Assembly: GCA_001949185.1 (NCBI GenBank)
Contig: BDGG01000003.1
Coordinates: 5,332,221 to 5,396,220, forward strand
Length of the DNA: 64,000 nt
Source: Ramazzottius varieornatus
Lineage: Eukaryota > Tardigrada > Eutardigrada > Parachela > Ramazzottiidae
Reading direction: 5' to 3'
The translations under genes were made by a program, and so were the position numbers. A model generated the notes under the pieces. The model worked only from the letters and a program-made list of their open reading frames with translations, ran no database searches and was not told the origin of the DNA. Shown here piece by piece: positions 57,158 through 64,000 of the stretch (the stretch's first letter is position 1; each line of letters starts with the position of its first letter).

Positions 57158-60100
57158 ATGTCGGACGCCGGAGACGCACAGTCGGATCAAGAAGTCAGCG
57201 CCGTCGGGAAGAAGCAAACGCGTGGCAAGGAAGGCAAGAAGGCTAAAAACAAGAAAGCCGACCTGGACGATTTCGACATGGAAGCGGAACTGGCAGCTGC
57301 CGAAGCTCCTGACCCCAAGATGGAAAAGCCTAAACCAGCTGCCAAGGGAAAGAAGGGAGGTAAAGTGAAGGAAGAAGTGGATGAACCATCTGAAGACGAT
57401 GGACCAGGCGAGCCTGTCAAGTCTAAGAAAGCTGGCAAGAAAACAGCTGTCACGCATGAAGTTGACATGGGAGCGGTCCTGACTGAACCAGCAAAACTTC
57501 CGTCGAAGCCAGCAGCTAAAGGTAAAAAGAATGTGAAAGCGAATGAAGAAGAATCGGCGGAGGAAGACGAACGCGTCAGATCGACGACAGCTGCGAAAGG
57601 AAAGAAAGGTAGAAAACACTTGTGAAAAATATTCAACCTTGATTTTGATAATCGATATTATTGGTTTCATTTCAAGGTAAGAAGAACTTAGTGGAGAATG
57701 TGGATATGGAAAGTGAACCGACCGCGCTTGAGGCTGAAGTAGAGAAGCCTCCGTCGAAACCTACGGCGAAAGGGAAGAAGAACGCCAAGCTCGAGGTGGA
57801 CGACGAAGAAGCAGATGAGCCAGCGGCTGTGATACCAGCTGTGAAATCTGCAAAGGGGAAGAAAGGCAGAAAAGGCGCTTTCGAGCAAGTTGACGTGGAA
57901 GCTGAATTAGCAGCGTTGGACGCGGAAAGTAAGGTAAATGAGACGGAGAAAGCTCAAGCGAAGCCCGCACCTGGTAAAGCGAAGAAGGCTGGGAAGAATG
58001 TTTCGGAGGAGGAGGAACCGGAGAAGGAAGAAGTCAGGAAAGAGGAAACAGCAAAAACTACGAAAGGAAAGAAAGGTGAGAAACTTCCCAATGCAGGTTT
58101 CAGTTTAGAATTTGGGAGCTCGGAAAGAAACTGGACAAAACCAGTTTTCAGAGTGACGCACGTCTACAGCCAACGGCACTGAAAATGTGCGTCACTGGGG
58201 AGAACACTGAAACTCGACAAGACTGCCTTTCCAAGTGGCGCATGCTCACATACCGCAGCACCGGACGTGCGCGCCACTTGGGAAACGATCTGGTTCGGTT
58301 TATCTGCTCGGCTCCCGTATCTGGGATTGTTCTTCCGAAATGGATTTTTGTTGGTTGTTTTTTTTCAGGCAAGAAGAATGCCACGGAGGATATCGATATG
58401 GAGGCTGAACCAGCCGCGCTTGATGCCGAAGCAAAGGCCGAGAAGCCGGCTGGTAAAGGAAAGAAAGGAATGCAGGCTGAGCAAGAAGAAGCTGAAGCAC
58501 CAAAAGAGGAAGAAACAACGGGAAAGGCGAAGAAGTCAACGAAGAAGGGAGCTTCGACAGCTTCAGGTCCTTCAGTTGAGCCTGCTGTTGACAAGTCCGA
58601 GGCAGCTGATGCGAAGAAAGGTGAGACCGGTGCGGCGAAGAAGCCTGGCGCGAAGGTGACGCAGAAAGATCTAATGAAAGAACATCTGAGGAAAATCCAA
58701 GAGGAAAAAGAACGATTGATGAAGGAAGAGGAAGAAAGGATCCGACAAGAAGAGGAAGCTGAACAGCAAAGGTTGGACGAAATTCAGAAAGAGAAGGAGA
58801 GAAAGGAAAAGAAAAAGGCTAAGGAGAAAGAACGCAAGGAAAAGCTGAAAGCCGAAGGTTGGTAAAACTTAATTTCTAAAAGCGCGATCGAAATTGTTTC
58901 GCTTTCGATTTTTTGTTGTAAGAGGCTAACTCGGCCAAGTCGTTTTTCAAGTGGAACACGATTCCAGCTAACAACATAGGGAACATGCGCCAGTTGGGAA
59001 AACAATCAGGCTGTGCAAAATCGTGTCTCCGAGTGGCGCAAGCTTCAGCTTACAATGTTGTGAATCTGCGCCACTTGGTAATACAGTTACAGCACGTCGA
59101 ATCTGTTTGCAGCGCTCCCTTCTTATTTATGCAGGCAGGCTGCTGACACCAAAGCAGAAGGCTGATCAAGCCCGTGCCCAAGCTATGCTGGAGGCCTTGA
59201 AAGCCCAAGGTGTCACGGTTGGAGGAGCGAAAGGTCCAGCTGGTCCGCGAAAACCCCCCGGAAAGAAGACTCAGCGACAAGCGTCGGACGAAACTACCTC
59301 CACTGAAGCCACTTCACAGCCCGACCTTCCGGCCAACGATGAAAAAGACAAGGAAGAAGATGGGGAGGAAGAGGCCGAGTCGGACGAAGCTGTGGACAAT
59401 TGGGAGGAGGTTCTGAAGAGTGACAACGAGGACTGGCAGAATGAAGAACCGATCACTGCGGTGGAATTGAAGAAAGGTAGCGTGGCGAAGGTGAAGGAAG
59501 CGAAGACCGTGGAAGATGGTGTGGCAGGTGGCGAGGTGGAACTGACGGTGGCCAAGGAGGGACGAGTGCAGAAACTCGGGCAGCTTCGATCGGCTGTCGT
59601 TTGCGTCATGGGACACGTCGATACGGGAAAGACCAAGATCTTGGACAAGATTCGACGAACTAACGTCCAGGTTAGACACTCGTCTCTTGATAACCCACCA
59701 AAGTCTTCACGGTGGGAAAGACAGAAACACTTCGGGGGCTTTTCAGATAGCTGGATACACATAATCGTTAAGTTAGCTCGTAAGTATGTATGCAGGTGGG
59801 TGAAGCATCTGTAAAGCGAGTCGTTTTACGAACCTGCATACATGATGCTATTAGTCTATCGTGCAGTCTTGTGTGTAGGCGGGTGAGGGATGCTTGGATT
59901 TGTCCGCTGGCTTGTCGATCGCTGTGAGTCTTTGGGCTCAGTCTTCTTTTTTGTGTTCAGGATATGGAAGCTGGTGGTATCACGCAGCAAATTGGTGCCA
60001 CAATGGTGCCCGCTGACGCCATCCAGACGCATAGCTCGATGGTGCGTGGTTTTGCTCAAGCAGACTTGCGTCTGCCAGGTCTGCTCATCATCGACACACC

Positions 60101-62844
60101 CGGCCACGAGTCTTTCAGCAACCTTCGTTCACGAGGCTCCTCTCTGTGCGACATCGCCATCTTGGTCGTCGATATCATGCACGGCCTCGAGCCGCAGACC
60201 ATCGAGTCCCTCAACATGCTGCGGTCGCGAAAGACTCCCTTCATCGTAGCTCTGAACAAAGTCGACCGTCTCTTCAGCTGGAAGTCCTTCCCGCAGAAAG
60301 ATATTCGCGATGCGGTGGAAGCGCAGGCCAAGAATGTCCAGAATGAATTCCGTGAGAGGTAAAAATGAAAATAGGGGTAAATAACCGGACAATCTCGCAC
60401 CTACGTACAGCTTACCGAAAAGCCGCCTTAGTCCTTTGCGCGGTGGCTGATGAGCGAATCAGCGGCACGTACCTGTGTGTCTTGCCTCATCCACCTACAT
60501 ACCAGAACGCCCATTTATCGTACATTCGTTTGTATGCAGGTGGTGAAGGGTTGTATCGAGGTTGCTGTCGTGCTCCATCAAGGAGTTCGCTCAGCATTTT
60601 CTAATAGCTTTCTGTTTTTATTTTCTTCAGAGTGAGGTCGACTATCGTCCACTTTGCTGAACAAGGCATGAACGCCGCGCTCTTTTACGAGAACAGCGAC
60701 CCGAAGACATTCATTTCCATGGTCCCGACATCCGCTCACTCAGGTGACGGCATGGGTAACCTGATGGCGTTGATCGTGGACCTGTGTCAGACCATGTTAG
60801 CCAAGAGACTAACGTTCTCGAATGACTTGGCCTGTACCGTTTTGGAAGTGAAAGAACTGACAGGGTTGGGCACGACCGTCGATGTCATTCTGACCAACGG
60901 GACGCTGACGGAAGGCGACACAATTGTACTAGCTGGGTTCGAGGGTCCGATCGTCACACAGGTCCGCGGGCTACTGATGCCTCAACCATTGAAGGAACTT
61001 CGCGTCAAGGTTCGTTATTCCGAAAGTACTTTGTGAATCGATTCTGGCAATGGTTTCGTTTCGACAGAATGCCTATGAGAAGCACAAGACCATCCATGGA
61101 GCGCAAGGTGTGAAAATCTTGGCGAAGGACTTGGAGAACTGCCTGGCCGGACTTCCGCTTTATGTCGCGAAAACGCCGGACGAGGTTGAAAAATACAAGG
61201 TAATCATTTGAATTCGCGAAATTTCCTTACCGAGGACGGGAAGCCAGCGACCAAAGCTACGACATGGTCATCTTAAGTGGCGCATGCTACCAGCCAAGAC
61301 CAGTGCAAACTTGCGCCACTTGGGACGACAAGCTCGTACGTTTCGTTTGCCGGTATATATCCGATGTGAAGTTAACACTATGTCTTATTCCGTAGAGCGA
61401 AATCCAAGACCAGCTGGACTCTGCCCTGAAGTCCATGAGTCCTCGAGCCGATAAGGGCGTCTATGTACAGGCTTCGACCTTGGGTTCACTGGAAGCCCTT
61501 CTTGAATTCCTCAAGACTTCGAAGATTCCCGTGAGTGATTTTGCGTCTTAGGTTCTTCTTTCCCTGATTTGAATATTTGGCTTTTAGGACATTGGCACAA
61601 GTTTATACCCATATCCTTAGTCCGAGTGGCGCACGTCCTCATTACTATTGACTGAGAGCGTGTGCCACTTGGGAAAATGATTGTGGTGAATTCATTTCTC
61701 GACGTACCACTCGAGGTTGATAGACGGCTGAAACTCTTTATTGATGGTTTCTGTCTTTTTCACAGTATTTCGGTATCAATATCGGGCCTGTCCACAAGAA
61801 AGACGTCCGAAACGCATCCGCCATGCTCGAACACAACCCTCAGTACGCCGTCATTCTCGCTTTCGACGTCAAGATTGAAAGAGAAGCTCAGCTCCTAGCT
61901 GACGAACTCGGCATTCGAATCTTCGCAGCCAATATCATCTACCACCTCTACGATAGCTTCACCAAATATTTGGATGACCTGAAAGAAAAGAAACGCGAAG
62001 AAAACAAACACGTACGATTAAATGGGAGCTCGGCAAATAAACTCAGCAAGATTGTTTTCTCGAGTGGCGCACCTATCAGTGTTACCGGCCGATAGCGTGC
62101 GCCATCTTTCTGATTGGGTAGTTTTCCAAAGCGGCTCAAGTTCTTGCTGTTGCTTGCTGGAAGCGTGCGCTACTTGGGAAAATGATCTGGTCGAGTACGA
62201 TTGTTTTCCCAAGTGGAGCAGTTTTGCAGTGATAATTGCTGGAAGCTTGCGCGACATAGAGGACCAATCTTTTCCAGTTTGATTATTTTTCCGAAGTGAC
62301 GCACGGCTTCGGTGCCGTTTGCCGGAAATATGCGCCACTTGAGAGAGGGTTTTGACCGAGTTTGTCCGCCGAGCTTCCATCACAATAAACACTCGAGTTC
62401 TTCAGTTGATTGAAACTGTTGTTGTTTTTCTTTCAGTTGGCCATTTTCCCTTGCAAGCTAAAGATCCTTCCGCAGTTCATCTTTGGCACTCGCGACCCGA
62501 TCATTGTCGGTGTCGTAGTTGACGCCGGTCTGCTGAAGATCGGCACACCGATTACCGTTCAGAAAGATAAAGAGTTCATTGATATCGGGACGGTGGTCAG
62601 TATCGAGCTGAACCATAAACCGCTGGAAGTGGCCAAGAAGGGACAAGAGGTTTGTGTCAAGATTGAAGCGGACCCAGGTTCGGCACCCAAAATGCTGGGA
62701 AGACATTTTGAAATCGAAGATGTGTTATTGAGTAAGATTTCGCGACCTTCCATTGATGTGTGTAAGGATTATTTCCGTGACGACTTAACGAAAGCTGACT
62801 GGCAGTTGATGGTCGAGCTCAAGAAAATGCTGAATATTTTTTAG
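57158..62844 (+). CDS. Translation initiation factor eIF5B
   Basis: Ribosome-dependent GTPase that joins the 60S subunit in initiation. Ten exons in phase: 57158-57608, 57677-58075, 58369-58857, 59135-59670, 59961-60358, 60631-61009, 61068-61199, 61396-61530, 61766-62011, 62437-62844; about 1190 aa (human 1220). The N-terminal half is disordered, rich in Lys/Glu, with repeats of a [12 protein letters not shown]-like acidic patch followed by KGKK, then a coiled coil ([20 protein letters not shown]). The G domain has GHVDTGKT (G1), [10 protein letters not shown] (G2), DTPGHESF (G3) and NKVD (G4). Domain II ([20 protein letters not shown]), domain III and the C-terminal IF2-like domain ([35 protein letters not shown]) are complete to the stop after MLNIF. 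Exons 1-3 all end in phase 1 at a KGKK or similar boundary. Five introns hold hairpin repeats. Confidence 0.95.
58112..58318. repeat. Intronic CCAAGTGGCGCAC palindrome array (EIF5B intron 2)
   Basis: Bounded by GGGAGCTCGGAAAG and the mirror TGCTCGGCTCCC. Two units: AGAGTGACGCACGTC mirrored by TGTGCGTCACTGGG, then CCAAGTGGCGCATGC mirrored by GTGCGCGCCACTTGGG. Confidence 0.8.
58920..59092. repeat. Intronic CCAAGTGGCGCAC palindrome array (EIF5B intron 3)
   Basis: TTCAAGTGGAACACG mirrored by CATGCGCCAGTTGGG, then CCGAGTGGCGCAAGC mirrored by TCTGCGCCACTTGG; in a 277-nt intron. Confidence 0.75.
61230..61355. repeat. Intronic CCAAGTGGCGCAC palindrome, single unit (EIF5B intron 7)
   Basis: TTAAGTGGCGCATGC mirrored by CTTGCGCCACTTGGG, with TTCGTTTGCCGG at the right end. 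It covers about two thirds of a 196-nt intron. Confidence 0.75.
61605..61690. repeat. Intronic CCAAGTGGCGCAC palindrome, single unit (EIF5B intron 8)
   Basis: TCCGAGTGGCGCACGTC mirrored by CGTGTGCCACTTGGG in a 235-nt intron. Confidence 0.7.
62022..62382. repeat. Intronic CCAAGTGGCGCAC palindrome array (EIF5B intron 9)
   Basis: At least three units in series between GGGAGCTCGGCAAATAAACT, which starts about 12 bases after the 5' splice site, and the mirror GAGTTTGTCCGCCGAGCTTCC. Units include CTCGAGTGGCGCACC/GTGCGCCATC, CCCAAGTGGAGCAG/GCGCGAC, and CCGAAGTGACGCACGG/TATGCGCCACTTGAG. It fills most of a 425-nt intron. Confidence 0.8.
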
Positions 62845-64000
62845 ACAGAAGCTTCCTTCCTGATGTTTCCTCTTTTCGTGTTCGGCCTGGTGGCTTTTGT
62901 TCTGTGTTGCATGAAACTGCTTGAAACCGATTTCCCATACCCGGCAGGAAAAAGCTCTCCGATCCAGCACGGCCAGGTCGTTTTAAAAAGCGTTTCAAAC
63001 AGCGAAAATTCAGCGGTCCTTTCCAAACATACACAGTAAGTTCGCATCGTGCAGCGCGTCGTTTACGTAAACTGCGACTTTTTAATTTCTCAACAAAATC
63101 GTGTTTCTAGTGCGTGGTATGCTGATCGATAAATTGATGGCCGGTCAACGAAAACTCGAAACTGAGAACATTCTATAACAAACGTTTGCAAAGTTAGTCC
63201 CACCATCCAGTTCGCAACAAGAGGCAAGGGGTGAAGAGGAACTCAGACCACCATACACACCGCAGCAATGCGCTCTTGGGTTCCGGCACGCCCTGAAAGA
63301 AGGACGGTTCAAAGCCTCTATCAATACTCGACAGCGTCTTTGTTCAGGGAGTGTCCCGGTATTAAGCTGACAGTTGGTGTCAGTCCTCTTACCTCTCGTA
63401 ATGATTTGCGAATTCGCTTTGGTCTGCGGGGTCGCGGTCTGCGCTTTTGCTTTACAGGAATCGTCGATACTGGCGGTGGACGTCCCGTTTCCAGCGCTGT
63501 GTAATCCTGGATGGCTTTGGATGAGACCGAGGAAACAGTCGAAGGCTCCGTTTGCTGCATTGTGCTCAAGCTTCCGGTGTGGTTAGTGCTCACCATGGCT
63601 GCTGACACCCAAGCGAATGTAACCAACGCCAACGCCGTTGCAGAAACATCTCGTAATACACCTGCTGAAACGATCGAAGTCTGGCTTGAAAAACTGCATA
63701 AGGGAGTGATCAACTGACCAGTTTGAAATCGACTCAACAATCTTACCCATACGTCACTCGGCCTGGATGATATATATTTCTTCTCTTTGAATAAAACTCT
63801 ACAGTATCAATTGGGCAGATACAAATGATGGAACAGTGGGAAACTACACGATAGAAAAACAGTCAGCAATCAACAGACTGGCCCACGGGGAGGACAAGCG
63901 CGGAAATGTGAGTACAGGGTCTACGGACATGCAGAACCGGCAGCCAAAAGTAGGGTCTGTGTAAAGCCAAGTGTTTAGTTTGAGGGAGACTGCCCGGGTC
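62845..64000. other. Downstream of EIF5B, no gene recognised
   Basis: Overlapping open frames on both strands lie between 63.27 and 63.74 kb. The minus-str frame (63740-63321, 139 aa) starts with a mildly hydrophobic stretch (ATALALVTFAWVSAA) and has a basic PRPRRPKRIRKS segment, which could be a small secreted or neuropeptide-like precursor, but plus-strand frames are equally open and I cannot choose. Nothing else is recognised to the window end. Confidence 0.35.

Noticed and set aside
57187-57636. Long minus-strand open frame opposite EIF5B exon 1
   Set aside because: It is a compositional shadow of the Lys/Glu-rich eIF5B N-terminus.

Overview
This is a metazoan nuclear genomic window. Its protein-coding genes are split by short GT-AG introns (many 50-100 nt) and encode animal-type proteins: a natriuretic-peptide clearance-type receptor, TRH-receptor-like GPCRs, GT32 and GT92 glycosyltransferases, NUP93, YRDC, a deoxynucleoside kinase and eIF5B. 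Compact introns, moderate GC, many small inverted-repeat transposons and this gene set suggest a small invertebrate, probably an ecdysozoan. A tardigrade is my best guess, but it is an inference I cannot confirm from the sequence alone.

Layout. Positions 1-15 kb are gene-poor and full of transposon debris: several palindromic MITEs, a LINE C-terminal fragment between 120-bp inverted repeats, and a decayed DIRS-order (tyrosine-recombinase) retroelement at 10.3-13.25 kb. At 15.4-18.2 kb lies a 13-exon plus-strand receptor whose product has the natriuretic-peptide-receptor ectodomain, one membrane helix and a short tail with no kinase or cyclase domain. From 19.6 to 26.3 kb two related TRH-receptor-like GPCR genes lie in tandem on the minus strand. 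Both carry disabling lesions, and one has a MITE inside its TM2 exon. A single-exon GT32-like glycosyltransferase (28.6-29.7 kb), a PC-esterase/CASD1-like gene abutted by a LINE fragment (34.2-36.7 kb) and a single-exon GT92 glycosyltransferase (39.3-40.5 kb) follow, separated by MITEs including a TTAA-flanked element and a hAT-like element. At 42-45 kb there are two small secreted-protein genes on the minus strand, one Cys-rich and one mucin-like with Thr-Pro repeats.

From 46.6 to 62.8 kb the character changes to a compact housekeeping cluster: NUP93 (minus), YRDC (plus), a mitochondrial-type deoxynucleoside kinase (minus) and EIF5B (plus). NUP93/YRDC and dNK/EIF5B are head-to-head pairs, and YRDC/dNK are tail-to-tail. 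The assembled exon models keep frame and give lengths near those of the families (about 840, 293, 298 and 1190 aa). A Tc1 transposon with one nonsense codon sits in the last NUP93 intron.

The most unusual signal is a family of short head-to-head palindromes built around a CCAAGTGGCGCAC-like arm. I found them only inside introns of NUP93, YRDC and EIF5B between 49.6 and 62.4 kb, where they often fill most of the intron. They could be intron-targeting MITEs or introner-like elements. Other points are a changed Walker A motif in the deoxynucleoside kinase, a repeated-exon structure in the eIF5B N-terminus, and fold-back elements that have captured gene sequence.
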